From: an uncultured Clostridia bacterium
GTDB lineage: Bacteria; Bacillota; Clostridia; TANB77; CAG-508
Assembly (NCBI GenBank): GCA_934167305.1
Contig: CAKPKQ010000002.1
Span: 33,223 to 97,222 of the forward strand
DNA: 64,000 nucleotides
Direction: 5' to 3'
Positions 8,815 to 17,223 of the stretch are shown one piece after another. The notes beneath the pieces were generated by a model. It searched no databases, had not been told where the DNA came from, and saw nothing but the letters and a program-made list of their open reading frames with translations. The stretch's first letter is position 1. The number at the start of each line of letters is the position of its first letter. The position numbers were made by a program, and so were the translations under genes.

Positions 8815-8980
8815 AATTCTCTCCTATTTTTTATATTGTCTTCAATATATCACAATTTATAATTTTAGTGAATACTATTTTTACATTTTAATAAATTTTT
8901 AATTTTTTTACTATATTTGTATATTTTTTACTTTTTGGGAAAATATATAAATAGCAAAAATTATTTGGAGGTTTATAAAA

Positions 8981-9193
8981 ATGGGAATTGAAAAACATTT
9001 AAGAATTACTGGTACATCTACAGTATCATGGAAAGATGCAATCGTTCAAGCTGTTGCTGAAGCATCAAAAACCATTGACTTTTTGTCTAATGTAAAGATT
9101 ATAGAACAAAGGGCACGAATTGATGGTAAAAAATTAGTAGAATATTTTGTTGATTTAGATTTATCTTTTGTTATTGACAGAGATAGAGATTAA
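8981..9193 (+). CDS. Dodecin-family small flavin-binding protein
   Basis: A 70-aa protein with the dodecin layout: beta strand, one helix (S-W-K-D-A-I-V-Q-A-V-A-E-A-S-K-T-I) and two strands ending D-L-S-F-V-I. Dodecins form hollow 12-mers that bind flavins or related aromatic cofactors. The ATG follows GGAGG, and only 15 bp separate it from spoVAC, so it is the first gene of the spoVA operon. A spore role, for example flavin or dipicolinate handling, is inference. Confidence 0.82.
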   Translation: MGIEKHLRITGTSTVSWKDAIVQAVAEASKTIDFLSNVKIIEQRARIDGKKLVEYFVDLDLSFVIDRDRD

Positions 9194-9208
9194 AAAGGAG
9201 GCTAAATT

Positions 9209-9655
9209 TTGAAACCAATTGAAACTAAACAAGAATATAGTGATTATGTTGATAAGAAATCTCCTAATTCTCCTATACTAAAAAATTGTTTTAACGCATT
9301 TTGGGTTGGAGGTTTAATATGTAGTATAGGACAAATTATTATGGATTTTTGCAAATATCAAGGTATGGATGAAGTTTCATCATCTACTATTGTGTCAATT
9401 ATTTTAATTGCTATATCGGCAATATTAACAGGATTAAATATATTTAATAAAATAGGAAAATTTGCAGGTGCAGGTTCTTTAATACCAATTACAGGTTTTG
9501 CAAATTCAATTGTTTCACCTGCTATAGAATACAAATCTGAAGGATATGTTATGGGTGTTGGAGGAAAAATGTTTACTGTTGCAGGTCCAGTATTGGTATT
9601 TGGTATTTCCTCTTCTGTAATAATTGGAATTATTGCAACATTATTTATAAAATAA
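9209..9655 (+). CDS. spoVAC: Stage V sporulation protein AC
   Basis: Inner-membrane component of the SpoVA channel, which moves Ca-dipicolinate into the forespore and out during germination. The 148-aa protein has four or five membrane segments and the family core F-W-V-G-G-L-I-C-S-I-G-Q followed by F-A-G-A-G-S-L-I-P-I-T-G-F-A-N-S. Translation appears to start at a TTG behind AAAGGAGG; no nearby ATG fits. It sits in the dodecin-spoVAC-spoVAD-spoVAE operon, which is normally under forespore sigma-G control; I could not identify a convincing sigma-G site here. Confidence 0.95.
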   Translation: MKPIETKQEYSDYVDKKSPNSPILKNCFNAFWVGGLICSIGQIIMDFCKYQGMDEVSSSTIVSIILIAISAILTGLNIFNKIGKFAGAGSLIPITGFANSIVSPAIEYKSEGYVMGVGGKMFTVAGPVLVFGISSSVIIGIIATLFIK

Positions 9656-9673
9656 ATTAATAAGGAGATTTAT

Positions 9674-10678
9674 ATGACTCGATTAGGTAATCAAACTTTA
9701 AAATTAGATAATCCACCAACAATAACCGAAGTTGCTAGTATTGTTGGTCCAAAAGAAGGTCAAGGGCCACTAGCTAAATATTTTGATCAATGTTTAAAGG
9801 ATGAGTTTTGGGGAGAAAAAACTTGGGAAAAGGCTGAAAGTAAAATTATAAAAGAAACTGTGAATATTGCTATTAACAAGTCAGGTATTCCCTCAAGTCA
9901 AATAGATTATTGTTTTGCTGGAGATTTATTAAATCAATGTATTTCTTCAAGCTTTGGACTTAGAGAATTAAACATTCCTTTTTTTGGCATTTTTGGAGCA
10001 TGTTCTACTTTTGTTGAAGGTTTATGTTTGGCAAGTGTATTTTTAGACGCTGGTGCTGCAAATAATATTTTATGTGCTACATCTAGCCATTTTTGTAGTG
10101 CCGAAAAACAATTTCGTTTTCCTTTGGAATTAGGAAATCAAAGACCTCCTACTTCTCAATGGACTGTAACTGGTTCTGGTGCTGCTGTTTTATCAAAATC
10201 TGGTAAAGGACCTTTTATTACTCATGTTACACCTGGTAAAATTGTAGATATGGGAATAAAAGATGCAAATAATATGGGTGCCGCAATGGCTCCAGCAGCT
10301 TTAGATACATTAATTACTCATTTAAAAGATACTGACAGAAAGCCAAGTTATTATGATGCTATTATTACTGGAGATTTAGGTCATATTGGTAAAGATATTG
10401 TTCTGGAATTAGCAGAAACCAAAGGATACAATATAAAAAATAATTATAATGATTGTGGAGTTTTAATATTTGATAAAAATACTCAAGATACTCATTCTGG
10501 TGGTAGTGGATGTGCTTGTATAGGTACTGTTTTTTCAGGATACTTTTTTAAGCAATTAAAAGATAGAAAACTAAATAAAATTTTACTTATTGCAACTGGT
10601 GCTTTAACAAATGCTACTACTTCGCAGCAAGGTGAAAGTATACCTGGAATAGCTCATGCAGTTGCCATTGAAAACTAA
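9674..10678 (+). CDS. spoVAD: Stage V sporulation protein AD
   Basis: Soluble, thiolase-fold subunit of the SpoVA complex that binds dipicolinic acid in the forespore. The 334-aa length is typical. Visible conserved runs are A-S-I-V-G-P-K-E-G-Q-G-P near the N-terminus, G-A-C-S-T-F at the thiolase-like Cys position, C-A-T-S-S-H-F-C-S-A-E-K-Q-F-R-F-P and V-T-G-S-G-A. The ATG follows AAGGAG, 18 bp after spoVAC. Confidence 0.96.
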   Translation: MTRLGNQTLKLDNPPTITEVASIVGPKEGQGPLAKYFDQCLKDEFWGEKTWEKAESKIIKETVNIAINKSGIPSSQIDYCFAGDLLNQCISSSFGLRELNIPFFGIFGACSTFVEGLCLASVFLDAGAANNILCATSSHFCSAEKQFRFPLELGNQRPPTSQWTVTGSGAAVLSKSGKGPFITHVTPGKIVDMGIKDANNMGAAMAPAALDTLITHLKDTDRKPSYYDAIITGDLGHIGKDIVLELAETKGYNIKNNYNDCGVLIFDKNTQDTHSGGSGCACIGTVFSGYFFKQLKDRKLNKILLIATGALTNATTSQQGESIPGIAHAVAIEN

Positions 10679-10695
10679 TTTTGGAGGTAAATTAT

Positions 10696-11082
10696 ATGGA
10701 TTTTATACAAAGTATTGACTGGTTAGGAATATTAAAATGTTTTGTTGTTGGAGGAATTATATGTATTATTGGACAAATTCTTATAGACAAAACCAAATTA
10801 ACTCCTGCTAGAATTTTGGTTATATATGTTACTGTTGGTGCTATTTTAGGTGGACTTGGAATTTACAAATATTTAATAGATTTTGCTGGTGCTGGCGCTA
10901 CTGTTCCATTAACTGGATTTGGTGCAAATTTGGCCAAAGGTGCTATACAAGAAGTTAAATCTTCTGGATTATTAGGTGCTTTTGTTGGTGGTGTAAAGGC
11001 TTCTGCTGGCGGAATTGCTGCTGCTGTTTTCTTTGGATATTTAGCATCTTTGATTGCAAAACCTAAAATAAAGAAACAATAA
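10696..11082 (+). CDS. spoVAE: Stage V sporulation protein AE (AEb type)
   Basis: Small membrane subunit of the SpoVA dipicolinate channel (128 aa, about four membrane segments). It is a paralogue of SpoVAC and shares F-V-V-G-G-I-I-C-I-I-G-Q and F-A-G-A-G-A-T-V-P-L-T-G-F-G. The ATG at 10696 has GGAGG eight bases upstream and is preferred over an earlier in-frame start. It is the last gene of the operon, closed by a bidirectional terminator. Confidence 0.94.
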   Translation: MDFIQSIDWLGILKCFVVGGIICIIGQILIDKTKLTPARILVIYVTVGAILGGLGIYKYLIDFAGAGATVPLTGFGANLAKGAIQEVKSSGLLGAFVGGVKASAGGIAAAVFFGYLASLIAKPKIKKQ

Positions 11083-11085
11083 AAA

Positions 11086-11115
11086 ATACAGCTCAATTTT
11101 TGAGTTGTATTTTTT
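11086..11115. terminator. Bidirectional terminator between spoVAE and the prepilin-like island
   Basis: Hairpin with ATACAGCTCAA/TTGAGTTGTAT arms, flanked by A and T runs, between the convergent spoVAE (stop 11082) and the first prepilin-like gene (stop 11126). Confidence 0.85.
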
Positions 11116-11125
11116 ATTATTTTCC

Positions 11126-12898
11126 TTATAAATAAAGTATTACTCTAAAACCAACAAAATCATGTGGAAATCTTATACTATCTGACAATCTAAAACTTGC
11201 ATAATAGTATGTATCATTATAATATCCACCCCTGCATACACAAGGTGAAGATGACTTTGTTGAATACTCTGTTGTCCATTCACATACATTGCTTGCCAAG
11301 TCAAAAATTTTACATACTTCATCACCTGTTGCACCAGTAGTTTTTAAAGTTGTATTTGTTCCTCTGCCTGCATTTGGATAATTACTTTGTTGCATAGTTC
11401 TTATATATAATAATGTTGTATCCCATGCATAGCTATTTATTAAATCAGCTTCTAAAGAATTATTATCTGTATATGCACTTCTTGCAATTCTTGCAGCAGC
11501 TACTTGTGTTACATAATTCCATACTCCCAAACCTTTTTTAGATTGTGGTTTAACACTTCCGTCTGTTAATGTTTTTTTAGCTAATTGATTATTATCAACT
11601 GTGCCTGTTATTCCAGCTTCATAACGAGCTATATAAAATCCACCATTATTTTTAACTTTTGTTATAAAATCTTTTAAGTTCTTAGCAGTAGTATTAGTTG
11701 ATGTTGAATCATATAAACCATTCGAAATTCTTGAATCACTTAGTTCGTAGAAGAAACTACCAGATCTATACTTTGTATCTACTGTTCCGTCTGCCACGTT
11801 CTCTGCTGTTGTTTTTAAATAATCAGCTCCACTTTGTATCAAACTCGGAGTTCCATCCTCATATTCATTTGTTGTTGAATTTTTTACCCTTTTAAATCCA
11901 TATCTTCCCAGAGTTATTACTACTTCTGTACCATCACTTTTTTTAATAGGATTTGTATTACTTCCATCAATATTGCTTACTGGTACCCATACATATTGAT
12001 TTCCTTCACTGTCTTCTATTACTATGCCTTCTTCAACTGTATCTCCAGAATCATCTGCTAAATCAAATCCATCTGGAATCACTATTGTATTACCATTTGA
12101 ATCTTCTATTTTTCCACTAATTGGACCCTTTAAAATTGGACCTTCAATCGTTTCTCTTTTGTTTCCAACATTATCAACTGATAAAACATGCAAATAATAT
12201 CTTTCTTTTGTTATATCAAGCGTAATTGTCTCTTCAGTATTTGTAAAAGAATTTGTATAAGAGCTTTCATTTGTTCCAATCATTGAATTTGTTGTATTAT
12301 ATACCCATTTACATTTACTGATATCAATTCCTGTTTCATTATCATTTAGAACAATTTTAGCATTTATACTTTTTCTACCATTAGAACTAATTGATATTGA
12401 CGCATCTTCCGGTGCCATTCCATCTATTATTTTTATACTACTTAATGTATTTTTTACTATTTCATCATTTTTTAGTAATCTAGCCCAAACTGTATCATTA
12501 TGTTTTAAGTTAATTATTGGTTCAGTATATTCGATCCAATCTCCAGTATTAGAATTTTTTTGATATTGTATTGTATAACCTTTTATAGTATAGTTTCCTT
12601 TTGTTGCCTTTAATTTTAAGGTTACTTTTCCATCTTTCCATTTTTCTTTTCCATCTTTTTCAACTTTTAATACTGTTGATTCTGCTGGATTCATAATACT
12701 ATTTAAATTATTTAGCATATTATTCAATTCTTCATTAGCTAAGTCAGATCTTTCTTCTACATTTTGTGCATAATTTTCAGATCTATTTACAACACCATTA
12801 TCACTTACAATCATAACTACAGACGTAATAGCTAAAATTAATGTAATTATTATTGTTACAGCTAAAGCAATTAGAGTTATACCCTTTTGATCTCTCAT
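11126..12898 (-). CDS. Prepilin-like protein with Ig-like region and C-terminal FGE/C-type-lectin-like domain
   Basis: A 590-aa surface-type protein. The N-terminus has a prepilin-like leader (DQKG/ITLIALAVT) without Glu+5, then a helix, an Ig-like region (about 60-255) and a C-terminal domain of the formylglycine-generating-enzyme/sulfatase-modifying-factor type, recognisable from Q-Y-V-W-V-P-V, S-Y-A-W-D-T-T, D-L-A-S-N-V-C-E-W-T, C-R-G-G and the closing V-G-F-R. The fold is shared with C-type-lectin-like ligand binders. The last 34 codons (11129-11230) are rich in NNT codons and resemble a DGR variable region. The start at 12898 has GAGG eight bases upstream. It is the last of four tandem paralogues. 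Function: probably ligand binding at the surface (inference). Confidence 0.78.
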   Translation of the reverse strand: MRDQKGITLIALAVTIIITLILAITSVVMIVSDNGVVNRSENYAQNVEERSDLANEELNNMLNNLNSIMNPAESTVLKVEKDGKEKWKDGKVTLKLKATKGNYTIKGYTIQYQKNSNTGDWIEYTEPIINLKHNDTVWARLLKNDEIVKNTLSSIKIIDGMAPEDASISISSNGRKSINAKIVLNDNETGIDISKCKWVYNTTNSMIGTNESSYTNSFTNTEETITLDITKERYYLHVLSVDNVGNKRETIEGPILKGPISGKIEDSNGNTIVIPDGFDLADDSGDTVEEGIVIEDSEGNQYVWVPVSNIDGSNTNPIKKSDGTEVVITLGRYGFKRVKNSTTNEYEDGTPSLIQSGADYLKTTAENVADGTVDTKYRSGSFFYELSDSRISNGLYDSTSTNTTAKNLKDFITKVKNNGGFYIARYEAGITGTVDNNQLAKKTLTDGSVKPQSKKGLGVWNYVTQVAAARIARSAYTDNNSLEADLINSYAWDTTLLYIRTMQQSNYPNAGRGTNTTLKTTGATGDEVCKIFDLASNVCEWTTEYSTKSSSPCVCRGGYYNDTYYYASFRLSDSIRFPHDFVGFRVILYL

Positions 12899-12914
12899 AT
12901 TTAATACCTCTTTT

Positions 12915-13124
12915 TTATATATCTTCATTCAGCTCATTAATCAAGTTTTTTAACTCCCTATTATTGGAATCTTGACCATCTTGAATTCCTTCCACTAAAT
13001 TTTGCGATTTATCTATTATTCCATCTTCTTTAAACACTATGTCAATTGACACCGTTACTAAAATCAACAAAATAATTATTGTTATTACTAAAACAATTAG
13101 TGTTATTCCCTCTTGTTTTTTCAT
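12915..13124 (-). CDS. Short prepilin-like protein (N-terminal module only)
   Basis: A 69-aa protein made of just the prepilin-like leader (KKQEG/ITLIVLVIT) and a charged helix ending N-E-L-N-E-D-I, matching the first 65-70 residues of its long neighbours. It has its own AAAGG ribosome binding site. It may be a remnant of a deleted paralogue or a genuine minor pilin-like subunit; the sequence alone does not decide. It lies 17 bp upstream of the FGE-tailed gene at 12898 and 28 bp downstream of the one at 13152. Confidence 0.7.
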   Translation of the reverse strand: MKKQEGITLIVLVITIIILLILVTVSIDIVFKEDGIIDKSQNLVEGIQDGQDSNNRELKNLINELNEDI

Positions 13125-13151
13125 TTCAAACCTTCTTTCTTGTTGCTATTT

Positions 13152-14900
13152 TCATTTAACATATAGTATTGGTCTAAATCCATAAATTATGTCATTATAG
13201 CTTACTTCCCATTTCATTCTTGAGTTAATTGTAAGTGAACTATCATAGAAAATTCCACCTCTTGTTACACATGGTGTATATTCTTCTTCATCAGCAAAAA
13301 ACTCTGTTGTCCATTCAAACAAATTGCCGCTCATATCAAATATCTTGCACACTTCGTCTCCTGTTTCTCCTGTATTTCTTATTGTTCCGTTTCCATCTGA
13401 TTTAATGGCATAACTATTGCCTTTCATTTTTTTCATATATACTATAGTTGTGTCCCATGCATAACTATTTATCAAATCACATGCCACTGTTTCATTAGCT
13501 TTATACATGTTTTTACATACTTTAGCAGCATTTGATTGATTAATGCAATTCCATAATGTTCCTTTGTTATAATTCATTTGACTCATACTCATTGCTGTAG
13601 ATTTTTTTGACATTGGTTTTGCATTTTTATATCTTTCAGAATCATTTTCTCCTTGCTCATTATACCCTTCATTATAACTTGCTTCATATCTTGCTATATA
13701 AAATCCTTTATTTACCTTTACATTGTTTATAAATTCTTTCAAATTTTCCGCAGATGTGTTTATTTCAACAAAGTCATCTTCTCCATTTGATTCTCTATAT
13801 TCTTTTAATTCTTTATATTGGCCTATTGGAGTTTCATTTTCATAGTTATCACCACTTTGAACCATTGTTTCTTCTCCACTTGAATTAAAAGTATATCTAC
13901 CTAATGTTATTACAACTTTGCTTCCATCATCTTTTATTATTGGATTACTATTACTTCCATCAGTATTACTTACAGGTACCCACACGAACTGATTTCCATC
14001 AGCATCTTCTACAACAATTCCTTGTTCAACTGTACTACCTGAATCGCTTGCTAATTTAAAGCCTCCTGGTATTACTATATTGTTCCCTTTTGAATCTTGC
14101 ATGATTCTTGTTATATATTGAACCTCAATTGGCCCCTTTATTGTTTCTTTTGCATTACTTGCTTTATCAACTGATAATATATGTATATACCATGGTTTTG
14201 AGCTTGCCAGATTTAAGCTTATAGTTTGGTTATCACTAGTAAAAGTATTAGTATAATTTGAGCTATCTAGTCCAAGTGCAGTATTGGAATTATTTAATAT
14301 CCATTTACACTTGGAAATATCAATTCCAGTTTCATTATCAATATGTTCTACTGTTACTGAATTAACTTTATTATTTGCAATATCAACATCAAATGTAGTT
14401 AATGCCTCTTCTGGCACTATATTATCCATAATTCTTACTGTAGTTGTAGTATTCTCCACAACTGCTTTGTCTTTCACAGCTCTATAAACCAATGTACTAT
14501 TATGTGGCAGGTCTGTTATTGGACCAGTATAAGTTGTCCACACACCACTTGAAACACCCTTTTTGTATTCAATTTTATATTCATCTGCAACCTTTTGATT
14601 TGCAATTACCATTAATTCTATAGTTGCATATCCATTTTTCCATTTTTTAATTCCCAATTGCTCAATTCTTACTTCTTTTGTATTTGCCTCTTTAAGTATA
14701 ACATCAAGTTGATCTATTAACTCTTTTACCTTTCGATCATTTTTTTGTTGTTTTTCTTCCATTCTATCTGATAAGTCCGTAGCCTGATCTGTCATTCCAT
14801 CTTCATCAATTAATGTATTAACTGTTGCTCCAACTAATATTAATATTACAATTATTGTTACTGCTAAAACAATTAATGTAACACCTCTTTGATTTTTCAT
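13152..14900 (-). CDS. Prepilin-like protein with Ig-like region and C-terminal FGE/C-type-lectin-like domain (second copy)
   Basis: A 582-aa paralogue of the 11126 gene in the same order: leader NQRG/VTLIVLAVT, helix, Ig-like region (about 75-275), then an FGE-like domain containing Q-F-V-W-V-P-V, V-V-I-T-L-G-R-Y, N-S-Y-A-W-D-T-T, D-M-S-G-N-L-F-E-W-T, T-R-G-G and Y-G-F-R. The two proteins share long identical stretches at the start of the FGE domain but differ strongly in the last 30 residues. The ATG follows AAGAGG. Probably cotranscribed with the flanking copies. Role unknown; surface ligand binding is inferred from the fold. Confidence 0.77.
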   Translation of the reverse strand: MKNQRGVTLIVLAVTIIVILILVGATVNTLIDEDGMTDQATDLSDRMEEKQQKNDRKVKELIDQLDVILKEANTKEVRIEQLGIKKWKNGYATIELMVIANQKVADEYKIEYKKGVSSGVWTTYTGPITDLPHNSTLVYRAVKDKAVVENTTTTVRIMDNIVPEEALTTFDVDIANNKVNSVTVEHIDNETGIDISKCKWILNNSNTALGLDSSNYTNTFTSDNQTISLNLASSKPWYIHILSVDKASNAKETIKGPIEVQYITRIMQDSKGNNIVIPGGFKLASDSGSTVEQGIVVEDADGNQFVWVPVSNTDGSNSNPIIKDDGSKVVITLGRYTFNSSGEETMVQSGDNYENETPIGQYKELKEYRESNGEDDFVEINTSAENLKEFINNVKVNKGFYIARYEASYNEGYNEQGENDSERYKNAKPMSKKSTAMSMSQMNYNKGTLWNCINQSNAAKVCKNMYKANETVACDLINSYAWDTTIVYMKKMKGNSYAIKSDGNGTIRNTGETGDEVCKIFDMSGNLFEWTTEFFADEEEYTPCVTRGGIFYDSSLTINSRMKWEVSYNDIIYGFRPILYVK

Positions 14901-14955
14901 TTTAAATACCTCTTATTTTGAATTTTAGTCTTTTAATTCCAGTTTTACTGAAGGT

Positions 14956-15855
14956 TTAAGTGAAACTATTGGCATTAGTTACAATTTTCCCAATATAATA
15001 TTTAAAATTATTTTCTGTTAATGTTACTGTTTCTCCGTTTATTACTACTTTTGGAGATTTTGATACATCTGCTCTGCATTTTTTTACAGTTTCTCTAGCA
15101 TTTCCTGCATTATCTACAGATAATACATGTAAATACCATGCTCCTGCTGTGTCACCAGATATTTCAATTTTTTCACCATCATTTGTAAAAGAATTACTAT
15201 ATTTGCTTGCTTCTGTTCCTATTAGTGAACTTATTTGATTAATCTCCCATTTACATGCTGTAATTTTTATTCCACTTTCATTATCAGTATGGCTGATTGT
15301 TGCAGAGCCACTATACCCTGTAGCCATATCTGTATCTAATATTATAGTTGCTTCTTTAGGAGCTATTTTATCTAATATAGTTATGCTTGTTGTGTCACTT
15401 ACAGCAACACTATTACTATCAATTGCATAACATAATATAGTATCCCCATTATCACCTGTAATTGAGTCTTTGTATGTATTCCACACTCTATTAATTCCTC
15501 TTGTTGATGCTGTTTTTTTATACAATATGTCATATTCATCTGTAGGATATCCACCATCTAAAACTTTTAATTTTATTGTAGCTTTTCCATCTTTCCACAC
15601 AGTTTTTCCATCTTGTACAACCTCAATTTGAGGAGACTCCTCTGGATTCATTATTGAATCTAATTCATCAGCCATATCTTTAATTTTTTTATCATTTTCT
15701 TTACTACTTTTTTCAACATTTTTTGATAAGTCTACAGCTTGATTACTAAGTCCTTCATCATCTAACAAAGCTGCCAAAGTCGTACTTGCTAAAATAAGTA
15801 ATATTATTATTGTTACTACTAAAGCGATTAATGTTATACCTTTTTGATTTTTCAT
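14956..15855 (-). CDS. Prepilin-like protein with Ig-like region, apparently truncated C-terminus
   Basis: A 299-aa paralogue: leader NQKG/ITLIALVVT, helix, M-N-P-E-E-S linker and the Ig-like region shared with the two FGE-tailed copies (kkCRADVSKS after the A-G-N-A-R-E-T-V motif). Instead of an FGE domain it ends shortly after N-F-K-Y-Y-I-G-K-I-V-T-N, a run that opens a different C-terminal domain in related clostridial proteins (from memory), so the tail looks cut off. The start at 15855 has GAGG seven bases upstream. It is the first gene of the tandem set. Confidence 0.68.
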   Translation of the reverse strand: MKNQKGITLIALVVTIIILLILASTTLAALLDDEGLSNQAVDLSKNVEKSSKENDKKIKDMADELDSIMNPEESPQIEVVQDGKTVWKDGKATIKLKVLDGGYPTDEYDILYKKTASTRGINRVWNTYKDSITGDNGDTILCYAIDSNSVAVSDTTSITILDKIAPKEATIILDTDMATGYSGSATISHTDNESGIKITACKWEINQISSLIGTEASKYSNSFTNDGEKIEISGDTAGAWYLHVLSVDNAGNARETVKKCRADVSKSPKVVINGETVTLTENNFKYYIGKIVTNANSFT

Positions 15856-16061
15856 TTTAATCCTCACTTTTTCTAATCTATTCCCTTTTAATTTTACATC
15901 ATTTATTACTATAAAGTAAATATACATAGAGTATATGTAATATAATTTTAATATAATTGTAACGATTTTGTAACACTCTGTTTTTAGCTTAAATATTGAC
16001 TTTAAAAAATCGTTATGGTAGTATAAATTAATAATTATGTTTCTTGAAAGGAAGGTAACAA

Positions 16062-16553
16062 ATGAAAGAATCCAGAAATAAAATTCTTTTATGTATTTTA
16101 ATTATTTTAATAGTATTACTAATTATAGTGTGTATTTTAGTAAATGTAGGTAAATTTATAAAAAATAAAGAAAACCCCGAAAATTCTGAATCAAACAATA
16201 TAGAAAAGTATCTTACTGTTATACCAGAAGATCTTGATTCTGATGATACAGAAAGTGCCAATATAAAATCTTTAAAAATTACGAAAAAATATAATAAAAT
16301 AGAAATTTACAATATACAATTTTTCTTGCAAAATAAAAAAACAATTTTATCTATAACTCAAAAAAATACAGACAGCAAAGAACATAAGCAAGAAATAGTT
16401 TCAATGTCTGCTTTAGATGATAAAGGTTCTGTTATAAGCACCTTCAATATACCTCTACTTAACCTTAATCCAGGTGAATCTCTATCATTTAACATGTCAA
16501 TCGAAACAGATTTATCAAATATGAAAGACTTTAGCATTAAAGCTAAAGAGTAA
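16062..16553 (+). CDS. Single-pass membrane protein, FxLYD-like extracellular domain
   Basis: A 163-aa protein with one N-terminal membrane segment (about 8-31) and an extracytoplasmic beta-rich domain. The pattern of a hydrophobic strand, a polar K-N-T-D-S turn, then I-S-T-F-N-I-P-L-L-N-L-N-P-G-E-S-L-S-F resembles FxLYD/DUF3426-type domains, but I cannot assign it firmly. The ATG follows AAGGAAGG. It is transcribed divergently from the prepilin-like cluster and may be functionally linked to it; that is inference. Confidence 0.6.
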   Translation: MKESRNKILLCILIILIVLLIIVCILVNVGKFIKNKENPENSESNNIEKYLTVIPEDLDSDDTESANIKSLKITKKYNKIEIYNIQFFLQNKKTILSITQKNTDSKEHKQEIVSMSALDDKGSVISTFNIPLLNLNPGESLSFNMSIETDLSNMKDFSIKAKE

Positions 16554-16567
16554 TATTATTTAAAAAA

Positions 16568-16597
16568 ATGAGTAAACTTTGAAGTTTACTCATTTTT
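16568..16597. terminator. Bidirectional terminator
   Basis: Hairpin with ATGAGTAAAC/GTTTACTCAT arms flanked by A and T runs, between the convergent 16062 gene and rplT. Confidence 0.85.
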
Positions 16598-16598
16598 G

Positions 16599-16952
16599 TT
16601 ATTTTGCATTTTCAGCTACTTTTACTATTTCAGTAAATGCTTTAGGATCAGATACTGCAAGTTCAGCTAACATTTTTCTATTAACAACTACATTTGCTTT
16701 TTTTAGTCCTGCAACTAATTTGCTATATGTTGTTCCATTCATTCTAGCTGCTGCATTAATTCTTGCTATCCATAATTTTCTAAAATTACTCTTTTTGTCT
16801 TTTCTTCCTGTATAAGCATAGTTTCCAGATTTCATAACAGCTTGTTTAGCCATTCTAAATCTATAGTGTTTTGCACCATAATAACCTTTTGCTCTTTTTA
16901 ATATTTTTTTATGTTTTTTACGAGTAATTATTGCTGTTTTTACTCTTGCCAT
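16599..16952 (-). CDS. rplT: 50S ribosomal protein L20
   Basis: 117-aa L20, required for early 50S assembly and autogenous repressor of its own operon. The basic N-terminus with R-V-K-T-A-I-I-T-R-K-K-H-K-K-I-L-K and the L-W-I-A-R-I-N-A-A-A-R segment are diagnostic. Last gene of infC-rpmI-rplT. Confidence 0.98.
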   Translation of the reverse strand: MARVKTAIITRKKHKKILKRAKGYYGAKHYRFRMAKQAVMKSGNYAYTGRKDKKSNFRKLWIARINAAARMNGTTYSKLVAGLKKANVVVNRKMLAELAVSDPKAFTEIVKVAENAK

Positions 16953-16982
16953 TTTTATTCACCTTCCTCTATTCTTCTATTT

Positions 16983-17186
16983 TTAGTTTCCATATGGTAG
17001 CATTTTTTTGATTCCTGCTTCACATGTTTTATCTGCATAAGCATCTTGTACTTTTCCTCTAGATTTTGCTCTGCTTGTTTTTCTTGCTAAAATATGTCTT
17101 TTATTAGCCTTTGTTCTTTTAACTTTTCCAGTAGCTGTGTAAGAATATCTCTTTTTAGCTGCTTTATTTGTTTTTAGTTTTGGCAT
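16983..17186 (-). CDS. rpmI: 50S ribosomal protein L35
   Basis: 67-aa basic protein with the L35 pattern: M-P-K-L-K-T-N-K-A-A-K-K-R start, K-V-K-R-T-K-A-N-K-R-H-I-L and a C-terminal M-L-P-Y-G. Middle gene of infC-rpmI-rplT, 30 bp from rplT and 37 bp from infC. Confidence 0.98.
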   Translation of the reverse strand: MPKLKTNKAAKKRYSYTATGKVKRTKANKRHILARKTSRAKSRGKVQDAYADKTCEAGIKKMLPYGN

Positions 17187-17223
17187 GATTTTATTCCTCC
17201 TTTAAATTTATTGCTTATATATA

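Noticed and set aside
11126..15855. A complete type IV pilus or competence system
   Set aside because: Only prepilin-like leaders are present; no ATPase, platform, prepilin peptidase or secretin-like gene lies in the window and the leaders lack Glu+5.
11126..15855. A complete diversity-generating retroelement
   Set aside because: No reverse transcriptase, accessory gene or template repeat was seen; only a variable-region-like tail, reported as a finding.
16028..16261. Open frame on the minus strand opposite the 16062 gene
   Set aside because: No ribosome binding site and it overlaps the well-supported plus-strand gene entirely.
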